Below, piece after piece: positions 35,420 through 44,515 of a DNA stretch of 64,000 nt. A program made the translations under genes and the position numbers. The notes below the pieces were generated by a model. It saw only the letters and a program-made list of their open reading frames with translations, was not told the DNA's origin and ran no database searches. This DNA comes from Heyndrickxia vini. GTDB lineage: Bacteria; Bacillota; Bacilli; Bacillales; Bacillaceae_C. The stretch lies in NCBI RefSeq assembly GCF_016772275.1, contig NZ_CP065425.1:734001-798000 (forward strand), read 5' to 3'. The first letter of the stretch is position 1. Each line of letters opens with the position of its first letter.

Positions 35420-36262
35420 ATGAAAAAATTAGCAATTATTTTACTCGGCTTACTAATTATTCTCGCTGGGTGTGGATCAAACAGTAGTTCAGGTAAAAGC
35501 GGGGACAGCAAAACAGTGAAAGTAGGTACATCCTCGGCAGAAGTTCCAACATGGAACCTCGTTAAAAAGCTTGCAAAAGATAAAGGAATCAATATAGAAA
35601 TTGTCAAATTTGATGATTATGTCCAGCCAAATCTTGCATTAGACAGCGGAGAAATTGATATAAATGCATTTCAAACCGTCGTTTATTTTGATAGCTTCAA
35701 AAAGGACCGTAAATTGGATTTATCCGCAATTGGGACGACTAGCATTTGGCCAATGGGAATGTACTCCAAAAAAATTAAAGACATTAAAGAAATCAAAAAC
35801 GGGGACCAAATTATTATCCCGAAAGACCCAACAAATCTAGGAAGAGCCCTCTTGCTTATGCAAAAAGCAGGTCTAATAAAATTAAAAGATGGCTTTACAG
35901 GTGCCGGCGGTGTAGAAAATGTTGTTGACAATCCCAAAAATCTTAAAATTACACCAGTGGATGCAGGACAAACAGCCCGTGGCCTAGACGATGCAACTGC
36001 GTCTATTATTAACTGTGATATGGCTATTAATGCTGGATTGAATCCTTCCGAGGACCCGATTTTTGGTGAAGATGCCAGCAATAAAGCCTATGTAAATATT
36101 ATTGCTGCCCAAACGAAACGCAAAAATGATAAGACTTTACAACAAATCGTTGATATTTATCACGAAGATGAGGTGACAAACTTCATCAAAGATCATTTCA
36201 AAGGTGCAGCCGTTCCAGTTGTAAAACCAGTCTCTTATTTAGATGATTATAAACAAAACTAA
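35420..36262 (+). CDS. metQ: Methionine-binding lipoprotein MetQ
   Basis: A 280-residue NlpA-family lipoprotein with lipobox LAGCGS (Cys18). VKVGTSSAEVPTW starts the mature fold, GEIDINAFQTVVYFD and IIIPKDPTNLGRALLLMQKA are the NlpA/MetQ landmarks. It delivers D/L-methionine or methionyl peptides to MetNI. Genes are in the usual metN-metI-metQ order. Confidence 0.95.
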   Translation: MKKLAIILLGLLIILAGCGSNSSSGKSGDSKTVKVGTSSAEVPTWNLVKKLAKDKGINIEIVKFDDYVQPNLALDSGEIDINAFQTVVYFDSFKKDRKLDLSAIGTTSIWPMGMYSKKIKDIKEIKNGDQIIIPKDPTNLGRALLLMQKAGLIKLKDGFTGAGGVENVVDNPKNLKITPVDAGQTARGLDDATASIINCDMAINAGLNPSEDPIFGEDASNKAYVNIIAAQTKRKNDKTLQQIVDIYHEDEVTNFIKDHFKGAAVPVVKPVSYLDDYKQN

Positions 36263-36273
36263 AATGACACTTT

Positions 36274-36299
36274 GGGCTGTTTATTTATATAAACAGCCC
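36274..36299 (+). terminator. Stem-loop between metQ and the sarcosine-oxidase-type gene
   Basis: GGGCTGTTTA at 36274-36283 pairs perfectly with TAAACAGCCC at 36290-36299. The next bases are CTATGTATTG, no T-run, so readthrough into the oxidase gene is likely and the hairpin may only reduce its expression. Confidence 0.5.
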
Positions 36300-36328
36300 C
36301 TATGTATTGAAAGATAGGAGATTACGAA

Positions 36329-37468
36329 ATGAAACAGGAATCCATTTTTGATGTTGCAGTCATTGGTGCCGGAACAATGGGAATGGCTGCAGGTGCCTTT
36401 TTGGCTAAACAACAGGTAAAAACTTTACTGATTGATGCCTATGATCCACCGCATAACCATGGTAGTCACCATGGAGGGACACGGATGATCCGTCATGCAT
36501 ACGGCGAAGGGCGGCAGTATGTGTCTTTGGTTCAACGAGCTCAGCAACTATGGACCGAACTAGAAGAGGATAGCGGATATAAAATATTTGAAAAAACGGG
36601 TGTGCTTGGACTAGGACCGGAAGATTCGGTATTCCTTCATGAAACGATCGAAGCGGCAAAGAAGTATAATCTGCCACTGAAAGTCCTATCCGCAAACGAA
36701 ATTACGGAAAAGTGGCCTGAGATTCAACTTCCAGAACATTATATTGGTTGTCTTGAAACAGAATCGGGACTTGTCTATAGTGAAAAGGCTATTCAAGCTT
36801 ATAAAGAAATAGCCCTGAAAAACGGGGCAAAACTCGTCACGAATTCGCCCGTCCTGCAAATTGAAATGAATGATGAAAACGAAATTAAAATAATAACAGC
36901 CAATGAAGAATTCCTTGCAAAAAAAATTATCGTTACAGTAGGTGCATGGGCATCAAAGCTTTTGCCAAATCTAAAGCTTCCGATTCAACCCGTACGGAAA
37001 GTTGTAAGTTGGTTCGAAGCACCAAAAGATAAATTTGATATCGGTCATTTTCCATCCTTTTACGTGGATGATGTCAATAAAATGTTCTATGGTTTTCCAA
37101 ATATCGATGGTGCGGGAATCAAGCTGGGGAGAACAGACGGTGGGCAACCGATTGACCCTGACAAACATTCTCAAAACTATGGAGCCTATGAATCGGATGA
37201 AGGGGAGCTTCGTGATTTTCTGCAAACGTATCTTCCTGAAGCAAATGGAAAACTAGTCGAAGGAAGGACATGTTTAATGACCCAATCAAGTGATCATCAT
37301 TTTATTATCGACTTTCACCCTGAAAATGATCAAGTCATCCTAGCATGCGGATTTTCCGGACATGGGTTTAAATTCGCGAGTGTCATGGGCGAAGTGCTCA
37401 GTCAACTAGCCGTGGATGGGAAAACGGAACATGACATTTCATTGTTTGCTTTGAATCGTTCATTTTGA
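36329..37468 (+). CDS. Monomeric sarcosine oxidase / N-methyl amino-acid oxidase
   Basis: A 379-residue flavoenzyme of the MSOX/MTOX group: FAD-binding GAGTMGMAAGAFLA at residues 13-26, SHHGGTRMIRHAYGE near 47-61 and the cysteine that forms the covalent 8alpha-FAD bond at Cys315 in RTCLMTQSSDHHFIID, the same number as in Bacillus sarcosine oxidase. It oxidises N-methyl groups (sarcosine, N-methyltryptophan or similar) to formaldehyde plus amine and H2O2. It lies 66 bp after metQ, so it is probably transcribed from the SAM-sensing leader, which would tie methyl-amine oxidation to methionine status. Confidence 0.9.
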   Translation: MKQESIFDVAVIGAGTMGMAAGAFLAKQQVKTLLIDAYDPPHNHGSHHGGTRMIRHAYGEGRQYVSLVQRAQQLWTELEEDSGYKIFEKTGVLGLGPEDSVFLHETIEAAKKYNLPLKVLSANEITEKWPEIQLPEHYIGCLETESGLVYSEKAIQAYKEIALKNGAKLVTNSPVLQIEMNDENEIKIITANEEFLAKKIIVTVGAWASKLLPNLKLPIQPVRKVVSWFEAPKDKFDIGHFPSFYVDDVNKMFYGFPNIDGAGIKLGRTDGGQPIDPDKHSQNYGAYESDEGELRDFLQTYLPEANGKLVEGRTCLMTQSSDHHFIIDFHPENDQVILACGFSGHGFKFASVMGEVLSQLAVDGKTEHDISLFALNRSF

Positions 37469-37773
37469 GAGGAATAAGTAAACAGATAGAGAACACTGAA
37501 AATGTCACCCTTTTTTCTTAGAAAAAAATGTTGTAGTATAGTTAAATTAGTTTTCAAGAGGATGGTATACTTGCTGTCCTCTTTAAATTTGTCTTTTTAG
37601 ACATTCTTTTCTTACATCCATCGTAATCGTGCAGATAAATCGAATTTTTATACATTTTCCCTCTCACATCAGTCTCATAATGTACGAAAATCACTCAATT
37701 TGTGCATTGCCACTCACACCTGCAGTACGGTTATCTACATTTAATTATAATTTAATAACGTTATAATGTTATA
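37469..37773. other. Intergenic region with hairpin and palindrome upstream of the PTS operon
   Basis: AAGAGGA (37556-37562) and TCCTCTT (37577-37583) form a stem followed by TAAATTTGTCTTTTT, a possible terminator for the upstream oxidase gene. ATAACGTTAT at 37755-37764 is a perfect 10-bp palindrome just upstream of the -35 element, with another AATGTTAT half-site after it; it is a candidate site for the operon's GntR-family regulator. No gene is seen. Confidence 0.45.
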
Positions 37774-37802
37774 TTGACTTCTTAAAACTCTCAATTTATA
37801 AT
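37774..37802 (+). promoter_or_regulatory. Sigma-A promoter of the PTS/aldonate operon
   Basis: TTGACT at 37774-37779 and TATAAT at 37797-37802 are separated by exactly 17 bp, giving a near-consensus promoter about 46 bp before the EIIC start codon. Confidence 0.75.
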
Positions 37803-37848
37803 CTAGTAAGCGGTATCATAAAAAACAACATGAAAAAGGGGATGTAGA

Positions 37849-39150
37849 ATGGATCGAATTATGAGATTTCTAGAAAAATATTTACTGCCGTTTGCTAATA
37901 AGCTAGGTTCGCAGAGGCATTTGTTAGCGGTTAGAAATGGTTTAATATCAACGCTTCCGCTAACAATTGTCGGTTCATTTTTTGTAATTTTTCTTAATCT
38001 GCCATTTGAAGGGTATGAGCAATGGATTGAACCTTATCGAGCGACACTTGATATTCCGTTTCGATTTACTGTAGGTATTATGGCTTTATATGCAGCATTT
38101 GGGGTAGGGTCATTTTTGGCACAATCGTATAAAGTAGATCAACTAAGTGCTGGAATGCTATCCGTATTGGCGTTTATTATCTCAACGGTTGTTCCCGTTC
38201 AAGTAAAGGAACCGGTAGAAGGGGTCATTGATGCCGGTCGTTGGATTTCAATTGGTAGCTTAAGTTCCACTTCGTTGTTTGGTGCAATTGTCACAGCGCT
38301 TATTGCGGTAGAAATTTATCGCTTCATGATTCAAAAGAATATAACGATTAAATTGCCAGATAGTGTTCCGCCGGCAGTTGCTAAGTCTTTTTCAGCTTTG
38401 TTGCCAACGCTAGTGATTATGTTATTATGCTGGGGAGTTCGATATGGACTTCATTTTGATATTAATTCCGTCATTACATATATTGTTTCACCATTAAAAT
38501 CATTGTTAGTTGGTAATAGTTTAATTGGCGGATTATTAACGATCTTTATGATTCAATTATTTTGGTCATTTGGTATTCACGGCGAGGCGATTTTAGGGCC
38601 GATTATTCGTCCAATGTGGGATTCTGCAATATTAGAAAATATGGAAGCTTTCTCGTCAAACGGAAATGCGCATGACTTACCAAATATTTTTACCGAACAG
38701 TTCTTTCAATGGTTCGTTCAAATTGGGGGTTCAGGTTCGACACTAGCACTTGCTTTATTGTTTCTCATCTCTCGGGCGAAATTCCTGAAGCAACTAGGAA
38801 AACTGACAATTGTTCCAGGCATATTTAATATAAACGAACCAATTGTATTCGGAGCACCTATTGTCATGAATCCGTTTTTGATTATTCCGTTTATCCTTTG
38901 TCCGATGATATTATCCGTTATTACGTATTTTGCAACGATTTCCGGGTTAGTACCGATGATGATGGCGAAACTTCCATTTACGGTTTTGGGACCAATTGGT
39001 TCCTTGATTAGTACGAATTGGAGTATTGCAGCATGTATCCTTACCATTGTTAACTTTGTGATTTCTTTATTAATCTACTATCCTTTCTTTAAAATGTTTG
39101 AAAAACAGCAATTGCAAGTAGAAGCTCAAAATGAACAAAGAGCAGGGTGA
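37849..39150 (+). CDS. PTS lactose/cellobiose-family EIIC permease
   Basis: A 433-residue membrane protein of the CelB/ChbC type. It begins MDRIMRFLEKYLLPFANKLG and has about ten transmembrane segments; WSFGIHGEAILGPIIRPMW near residue 240 and GIFNINEPIVFGAPIVMNP near 325 are the family's substrate-loop signatures (the NEPIVFG glutamate is conserved). It moves a disaccharide across the membrane and phosphorylates it via EIIB. EIIB and EIIA are encoded 5 kb downstream in the same operon. The strong promoter precedes it. Confidence 0.93.
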   Translation: MDRIMRFLEKYLLPFANKLGSQRHLLAVRNGLISTLPLTIVGSFFVIFLNLPFEGYEQWIEPYRATLDIPFRFTVGIMALYAAFGVGSFLAQSYKVDQLSAGMLSVLAFIISTVVPVQVKEPVEGVIDAGRWISIGSLSSTSLFGAIVTALIAVEIYRFMIQKNITIKLPDSVPPAVAKSFSALLPTLVIMLLCWGVRYGLHFDINSVITYIVSPLKSLLVGNSLIGGLLTIFMIQLFWSFGIHGEAILGPIIRPMWDSAILENMEAFSSNGNAHDLPNIFTEQFFQWFVQIGGSGSTLALALLFLISRAKFLKQLGKLTIVPGIFNINEPIVFGAPIVMNPFLIIPFILCPMILSVITYFATISGLVPMMMAKLPFTVLGPIGSLISTNWSIAACILTIVNFVISLLIYYPFFKMFEKQQLQVEAQNEQRAG

Positions 39151-39178
39151 AATTCAATAAGGAAAAGGAGGAAAAGAG

Positions 39179-39448
39179 ATGGGAGAACTACTTATAGTGA
39201 TCATTACTTTTCTAGCTGCACAACTATTCTTTAATCGATCCGAATGGATAAAAAAACTCCCAATTTGGAAAAGTTTCATCTATTCAATCGCGGCTATTAT
39301 TCTATCAATCCTTATTGTTCTATTTTTTGGAAAGGTGTTCGTCCCTATCATCATGGTCGTTACAGTCATATGTGGGACACTTATCACGATGAAATTCCGA
39401 TTGTATTTGTTTAGGAAAACAACAATTCTACATGAAGGCAACAAATAA
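39179..39448 (+). CDS. Small membrane protein of unknown function in the PTS operon
   Basis: An 89-residue protein with a strong AAGGAGGAAAAG ribosome binding site. Three hydrophobic segments (residues ~3-15, 27-46 and 49-67) are separated by short charged loops and it ends with a basic tail (RLYLFRKTTILHEGNK). No family is recognised. Its position between EIIC and the deacetylase suggests an accessory to transport or a membrane-tethering role, but nothing in the sequence proves this. Confidence 0.65.
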   Translation: MGELLIVIITFLAAQLFFNRSEWIKKLPIWKSFIYSIAAIILSILIVLFFGKVFVPIIMVVTVICGTLITMKFRLYLFRKTTILHEGNK

Positions 39449-39495
39449 AATTACTCGTTCAGGCTAGCACGATAAGTCATTTAGGAGGAACCGTA

Positions 39496-40593
39496 ATGAA
39501 ATTAGTTTTAAAAAATGCTCGCCTAACAGACGAACAATTATTCGATATTATTATTGAAGGAAATAGGATTTCTAAGATTACAAAAGATTACCAAGGGGAA
39601 GGGAAAGTGATCAATCTTGCCGGACGCTATTACGTATCTTGCGGTTGGATTGATTTACACACCCATGCCTTCCCTAAATATAAACCATACTGTGCGAATC
39701 CGGATGAAATAGGATACCAAACAGGTGTAACTACCGTTGTTGATGCTGGTAGTTCAGGGTATGAGGATATAAACGAATTCTACGAATTAACGAGGACGTG
39801 CAAAACCCGCGTCCTAAGTTTTCTAAATGTATCCAGAATTGGCTTGAAGAAAATCGATGAACTTGCTGATTTAGCGAATCTTCAATTCGAACCGATCAAA
39901 AAGGCGTATCAAAACTATCCAAACTTTATCGTTGGTTTAAAAGCACGAATGAGTGCCAGTGTTGTAAAAGGTAATGGAATTAAACCTTTACAAATTGCTA
40001 AGAAATTCGCAAATAAATTGGATCTTCCACTAATGGTCCATATTGGGAGTGAACCTCCCGGAATCGAAGAAATACTTGATGAATTGGAACAAGGCGATAT
40101 TGTTACCCATTGCTTTAATGGAAAAGATAATAATATTTTTCGAAATCAAGATCAAGCAGTCCCTCAATTACAATTAGCGCTTGATCGTGGTGTGCTGCTC
40201 GATATCGGACATGGAACAGAAAGCTTTTCTTTCCAAACAGCGAGGAAAGCAAGGAGAAATCAGATTCGCTTCGATACAATAAGTACCGATATTTATGATA
40301 AAAATAAAATGGAAGGTCCAGTTTATGATATGGCAACCACGTTAACGAAACTCCTTTATCTCGATTATTGTCTCGAAGATATTATTAAGGCGGTAACAGA
40401 AATGCCGGCTAAAATATTGAAACAAGAAGGATTAGGAAAAATTGAAGAAGGGGCAATCGCTGACTTAACGATTTTCGAAGTTCAGAAAAAAAACATCACG
40501 CTCATTGACTCATACGGTGAAACCGTCGATTTCGATAAAAAAATTGTTCCTAAATCAGTGGTGCTTGGAGGCGAGTATATTGAACTTAAGTAA
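39496..40593 (+). CDS. Amidohydrolase/deacetylase family metallohydrolase (EF_0837/AHA_3915 type)
   Basis: A 365-residue amidohydrolase-superfamily enzyme with a complete binuclear metal site: HTH at residues 55-57, candidate carbamylated Lys149 (VGLKARMS), His182 (MVHIG), His205 (THCFNG) and Asp265 (STDIYD). This subfamily is regularly found beside DgaE/DgaF-type genes. I infer it removes the N-acetyl group from an N-acetylated aldonic acid (N-acetyl-D-glucosaminate) so that the ammonia lyase encoded next can act. Alternatives are a dihydroorotase-like or formyl-removing role. The 3' end overlaps the lyase gene by 14 bp. Confidence 0.85.
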   Translation: MKLVLKNARLTDEQLFDIIIEGNRISKITKDYQGEGKVINLAGRYYVSCGWIDLHTHAFPKYKPYCANPDEIGYQTGVTTVVDAGSSGYEDINEFYELTRTCKTRVLSFLNVSRIGLKKIDELADLANLQFEPIKKAYQNYPNFIVGLKARMSASVVKGNGIKPLQIAKKFANKLDLPLMVHIGSEPPGIEEILDELEQGDIVTHCFNGKDNNIFRNQDQAVPQLQLALDRGVLLDIGHGTESFSFQTARKARRNQIRFDTISTDIYDKNKMEGPVYDMATTLTKLLYLDYCLEDIIKAVTEMPAKILKQEGLGKIEEGAIADLTIFEVQKKNITLIDSYGETVDFDKKIVPKSVVLGGEYIELK

Positions 40594-41683
40594 ATTACAG
40601 GTGAAGCAGGTTATTAATGCAAGCGGAAAAATGAGTATTTTAGGTGTTTCTACGGTGCAGGACAATGTCATTGAAGCGATGAAATACGGGGGGCAAAGCT
40701 TTTTTGAAATGGCTGATCTTGTAAAAAAATCTGGAGAAATTGTAGCAGAATACTTTGCCACTGAAAGTGCGATTATCGTAAATTCGGCATCTAGCGGCAT
40801 TGCCTTAAGCATTGCCGGATTAATAGCAAAGGATGACCGCTATGCATCAGAAAAGCTCTATCAAATTGCACCCGACAGACCAAATGAAGTGTTGATTTTA
40901 AAAGGGCAAAATGTTGATTATGGTGCTCCTGTTGAAACAATGATTAACCTTGGTGGCGGGAAGTTGATAGAAGTCGGCTATTCAAATGGATGCAAAATCG
41001 ATCAAATCGAAGGAGCGATTACAGCAAACACGATTGCCTTTTTCTATGTGAAATCCCATCATGCGGTGCAAAAAAATATGCCTTCCCTTCAGGAAATTAA
41101 AGAATTATGTAATCGGCATTCACTTCCTCTAATAATCGATGCAGCTGCAGAAGGAGACCTAAAGCAGTTTTCCGAGATTGCCGATCTAGTTATTTATAGT
41201 GGATCAAAGGCGATTGATGGTCCAACCTCGGGGATTGTCGCAGGGAAAAAGAAACTCATTCAGTACATTGAATTACAATCAAAAATCATCGGTCGAGTCA
41301 TGAAAGTTGGAAAAGAAACGATATTTGGCATTTTGCAGGCATTAGAAAACTATCAAACTAAAGAAGATGACGTGGAGGGGCAATTGGAAACTCTAGAAAC
41401 CCTTAAGCCGTTAAACAATCTCCCAGGGGTCCAAGTAATGACACAACAAGATGAGTCAGGAAGAGCGATTTATCGCGGACGGATTATGATTGATGAACAG
41501 ATTACTGGAATTTCCGCTCTTCAGGTAATTGAAAAGCTGAAATCGGGTACAATCGCGATTTATACGCGTGATTATTATGCGAATGAAGGTCATTTCGATA
41601 TCGATCCGCGCCCGCTTAAAGATGGTGATATTGATATCATTACAAACAGGATTAAAGAGATAATAGGAGGGGTACATTCATGA
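40580..41683 (+). CDS. DgaE-family PLP-dependent ammonia lyase (D-glucosaminate or its 6-phosphate)
   Basis: A 367-residue SelA/fold-type-I PLP enzyme. The Schiff-base lysine is Lys210 in YSGSKAIDGPTSG; NSASSGIALSIAG near residue 70 binds the cofactor phosphate. DgaE of Salmonella eliminates ammonia from D-glucosaminate 6-phosphate to give 2-keto-3-deoxy-6-phosphogluconate. The start is TTG at 40580 with GGAGG 8 bases upstream, inside the preceding gene; the longer upstream frame is just the deacetylase tail in another frame. Because a KDG kinase is encoded two genes later, the substrate here may be unphosphorylated glucosaminate. Overlaps the aldolase gene by 4 bp. Confidence 0.85.
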   Translation: MNLSKLQVKQVINASGKMSILGVSTVQDNVIEAMKYGGQSFFEMADLVKKSGEIVAEYFATESAIIVNSASSGIALSIAGLIAKDDRYASEKLYQIAPDRPNEVLILKGQNVDYGAPVETMINLGGGKLIEVGYSNGCKIDQIEGAITANTIAFFYVKSHHAVQKNMPSLQEIKELCNRHSLPLIIDAAAEGDLKQFSEIADLVIYSGSKAIDGPTSGIVAGKKKLIQYIELQSKIIGRVMKVGKETIFGILQALENYQTKEDDVEGQLETLETLKPLNNLPGVQVMTQQDESGRAIYRGRIMIDEQITGISALQVIEKLKSGTIAIYTRDYYANEGHFDIDPRPLKDGDIDIITNRIKEIIGGVHS

Positions 41684-42432
41684 GCTTACAGGCGAATTTT
41701 TATAAAAATCGAGTTTGTTTAAATGTGTTGGCAAACACGATTGAAAATGCCGTAGAAGTTTATGAAGCTGCAGAAGGTCATGTACTTGTCGGTGTTTTAT
41801 CCATCAATTATGACACGGTCAAAGATGCGGTTTCAGATATGAAAGACTATGCTAAGGCGATTAACAATGCAGTCTCAGTTGGACTAGGTGCAGGGAATCC
41901 AAACCAATGGAAAATGGTCGCAGATATTTGCAAAGACTATCGACCACAGCATGTGAACCAAGTGTTTACTGGGGTTGGCTATACACGTGCATGTGTGGAT
42001 AATGATGAAACGCTCATTAACTGTTTAGTTTCCCCTTCAGGAAAAAAAGGGTATGTAAAAATCTCAACAGGACCATTGAGTGAAAAAGAAGAACCAGCAA
42101 TCGTACCTGTAAAAACAGCCATTGCCATGATTAAGGATATGGGTGGCAGCTCGATTAAATATTTCCCGATGAAAGGGCTTGAAACGGTTGAGGAATATCG
42201 CGAAGTAGCTGCGGCATGTGCAGAGGAGGATCTATTTTTGGAGCCAACAGGCGGCATAGATGTAAACAATTTCAGCGAGATTGTTGAAATTGCCTTAAAA
42301 GCGGGAGTCAAAAAGGTGATTCCACATGTATATTCTTCGATTATTGATAAAGAAACGGGAAATACGAAGGTAGAGGATGTCAAAACATTACTAAGTATCA
42401 CGAAGAAGCTGGTAGACACATATGGGAAATGA
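41680..42432 (+). CDS. DgaF-family 2-dehydro-3-deoxy-6-phosphogluconate aldolase
   Basis: A 250-residue aldolase of the KDGP-aldolase family (DgaF) that cleaves KDPG into pyruvate and glyceraldehyde 3-phosphate. MKDMGGSSIKYFPMKGLETV near residues 146-165 holds the Schiff-base lysine of this family, and FLEPTGGIDVNNF near 187 the phosphate-binding loop. It overlaps the lyase gene by 4 bp and the kinase gene by 11 bp, so three consecutive steps are translationally coupled. Confidence 0.88.
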   Translation: MSLQANFYKNRVCLNVLANTIENAVEVYEAAEGHVLVGVLSINYDTVKDAVSDMKDYAKAINNAVSVGLGAGNPNQWKMVADICKDYRPQHVNQVFTGVGYTRACVDNDETLINCLVSPSGKKGYVKISTGPLSEKEEPAIVPVKTAIAMIKDMGGSSIKYFPMKGLETVEEYREVAAACAEEDLFLEPTGGIDVNNFSEIVEIALKAGVKKVIPHVYSSIIDKETGNTKVEDVKTLLSITKKLVDTYGK

Positions 42433-43432
42433 GATTCTTGCCTTCGGTGAAGTAATGATGAGACTTGAAGTACCAAACTTTAAGAAACTAGAGCAAAGCC
42501 GAACGCTTGATTATTTATTTTCTGGTACAAGTGTAAATGTGTTAAGTGCACTTGGCAAATATGGTCATCACACGAGACTAATCACGAAATTACCAAGTAA
42601 TAGTTTAGGAGATGCAGCGGCATCGTACTTACAATCATTAGGAATCAATACATCCTCTATTATTAGAGGTGGCGAATTTTTAGGAATGTACTTTTTAGAA
42701 CAAGGCTTTGGTCTTCGTCCAAGTAAAGTCACATACTCAAATCGGAGGGAGAGCGCATTTTGTCAATCAACAATTGGCGAATATCCTTACGACCAATTAT
42801 TTCAAGATGCATCACTTATCCATTTTTGTGGAATCAGCCTAGCCGTTACGGAAAATGTACGCCATACTGTCATAGAAATGGCAACTGAAGCAAAAAGACG
42901 AGGGATAACCGTTTCATTTGATTGTAATTACCGTCCGAAACTATGGGAAAGTTATGAAATCGCAAAGCCTTTATATGAAAAAATGTTAGCTCTAGCGGAT
43001 ATATGTTTTATGACAGAAAAGGATGCAAAATATATTTTAGGAATGAATTCACGAGAAACTACAAGGAAAGATCAATTGGAAACTCTTTTGCCAAAAGTAA
43101 TGGAGACTTATAAGATTCATACCATTGCTGGTACAATACGAGATATTATTTCAATTGGTAAACATGAGTTGACAGGATATATAATAAAGAATGGAACGAT
43201 TCATTATTCAAAAACGCATCGGTTTCAAGTATTGGATCGCGTAGGATGTGGAGATGCATTTGCTAGTGGGATTCTTCATGGATTCATCGAAAATATGGAA
43301 GAGAAACAGACGGTAGAATTAGCAGCGGCAGCAAGTGCATTGGCCCATACAACGTACGGTGATTCTCCAATCTCAACAATAGAGGAGATTCAACAAGCGT
43401 TGGAAACGAATCAGATAGAATTAGAAAGGTAG
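42422..43432 (+). CDS. PfkB-family sugar kinase, 2-dehydro-3-deoxygluconokinase (KdgK-like)
   Basis: A 336-residue PfkB carbohydrate kinase: N-terminal AFGEVMMRLEVP, substrate segment FSGTSVNVLSALGKYG near 33-48, and the catalytic anion-hole motif DRVGCGDAFASGILHG near residue 270 with the general-base aspartate. KdgK phosphorylates 2-keto-3-deoxygluconate to KDPG, the substrate of the adjacent aldolase. Its presence implies that the lyase product is not yet phosphorylated, which is a key clue to the pathway. Confidence 0.85.
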   Translation: MGNEILAFGEVMMRLEVPNFKKLEQSRTLDYLFSGTSVNVLSALGKYGHHTRLITKLPSNSLGDAAASYLQSLGINTSSIIRGGEFLGMYFLEQGFGLRPSKVTYSNRRESAFCQSTIGEYPYDQLFQDASLIHFCGISLAVTENVRHTVIEMATEAKRRGITVSFDCNYRPKLWESYEIAKPLYEKMLALADICFMTEKDAKYILGMNSRETTRKDQLETLLPKVMETYKIHTIAGTIRDIISIGKHELTGYIIKNGTIHYSKTHRFQVLDRVGCGDAFASGILHGFIENMEEKQTVELAAAASALAHTTYGDSPISTIEEIQQALETNQIELER

Positions 43433-43439
43433 GTTTCTC

Positions 43440-44150
43440 GTGAATCTTTCGAAGAAGAAGGGCCCGATATATTTACAAGTAAAAAATATTTTAAAAGAAC
43501 GTATTTTGAGTGGAGAATATCGAATCGGTACGTATATTCCATCTCAAGAACAATTGGAACACGAATTTAATGTTAGTAAAATTACGATCCGTAATGCAGT
43601 AGAAGAACTAGTTGGTGAAGGCTACTTAGAAAAACGTAGTGGCAAAGGAACCAAAGTCATAAATAATAAATTAATTTCCAAATTATCCAAGGCAAAAAAC
43701 TTCACAGAGATATTAGTAGATAAGGGGTACAAAATTCAGAAAAAACAAGCAAACATATCTGTCATTCACAATGAGCCGGATACTTTTTTATATGAACAAT
43801 TTGGCGAAACTTGCTATTGTGTGACTCGATTATACTATTTAGATGATCAACCATATATTTACTTTTCGCATTATTTGCCAATATGGTTATCTCTTTCGTT
43901 AGATACGGAAGTGTACATGATGTCTTTATATGACCTTTTAAATGAAAAGGGAATTTCTTTCTCGCGATTTACGGATGAGTTTGAAGTCGAAAGTCCAAGT
44001 AAAGAAATTGCGGAAAAGCTTCAAATACCTATTCAGCCGTTATTTAAGCGAATGAGGTATGCCTATAATGAAGGCGATGAATTAGTTGAGTATTCCATTG
44101 CCTTCTATAACACAAACATTCATAAATATATGGTCAATTTTGAAGTGTAA
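43440..44150 (+). CDS. GntR-family transcriptional regulator (HutC/UTRA type)
   Basis: A 236-residue regulator: winged helix-turn-helix at residues ~10-75 (PIYLQVKNILKERILSG, FNVSKITIRNAVEELV) and a UTRA ligand domain from ~95, with RMRYAYNEGDELVEYSIAFY near the end. Such proteins usually sense a sugar phosphate or aldonate. The start is GTG at 43440. Its location inside the catabolic operon, and the ATAACGTTAT palindrome at the promoter, suggest autoregulation. Confidence 0.88.
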   Translation: MNLSKKKGPIYLQVKNILKERILSGEYRIGTYIPSQEQLEHEFNVSKITIRNAVEELVGEGYLEKRSGKGTKVINNKLISKLSKAKNFTEILVDKGYKIQKKQANISVIHNEPDTFLYEQFGETCYCVTRLYYLDDQPYIYFSHYLPIWLSLSLDTEVYMMSLYDLLNEKGISFSRFTDEFEVESPSKEIAEKLQIPIQPLFKRMRYAYNEGDELVEYSIAFYNTNIHKYMVNFEV

Positions 44151-44178
44151 AGAAAACAACTCTAGGAGGATGTAATCA

Positions 44179-44481
44179 ATGAATATTTTATTAGTTTGTT
44201 CTGCAGGAATGTCTACAAGTTTATTAGTTACAAAAATGCAAAAGGCAGCTGAGAAAAAAGGAATTGATGCGACAATTTGGGCAGTTTCAAATGACCAAGC
44301 GGGTGAAAATTTAGATAAAGCGGACGTACTGTTACTTGGACCACAAGTACGCTATTTATTAAGCGATATGAAGAAATTGGTCGGATCAAAACCGATTCAA
44401 GTGGATGTAATTAATCAAATGCATTACGGCTTAATGGATGGGGAGGCTGTATTGGAAGCAGCTATTAATCTAGCAAAATAA
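44179..44481 (+). CDS. PTS lactose/cellobiose-family EIIB
   Basis: A 100-residue EIIB with the phosphocysteine loop at Cys7 in [13 protein letters not shown], exactly as in CelA/ChbB. It takes phosphate from EIIA and transfers it to the incoming disaccharide on EIIC. Strong CTAGGAGGATG site before the ATG. Confidence 0.94.
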   Translation: MNILLVCSAGMSTSLLVTKMQKAAEKKGIDATIWAVSNDQAGENLDKADVLLLGPQVRYLLSDMKKLVGSKPIQVDVINQMHYGLMDGEAVLEAAINLAK

Positions 44482-44515
44482 AAATAACGGAAAAACTTCA
44501 GGGAGAAGGAAAAAT

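Noticed and set aside
40505-40579. Upstream extension of the ammonia lyase frame
   Set aside because: It lies within the deacetylase gene; GGAGG at 40567 is correctly placed for TTG 40580 and the PLP-enzyme homology starts there.
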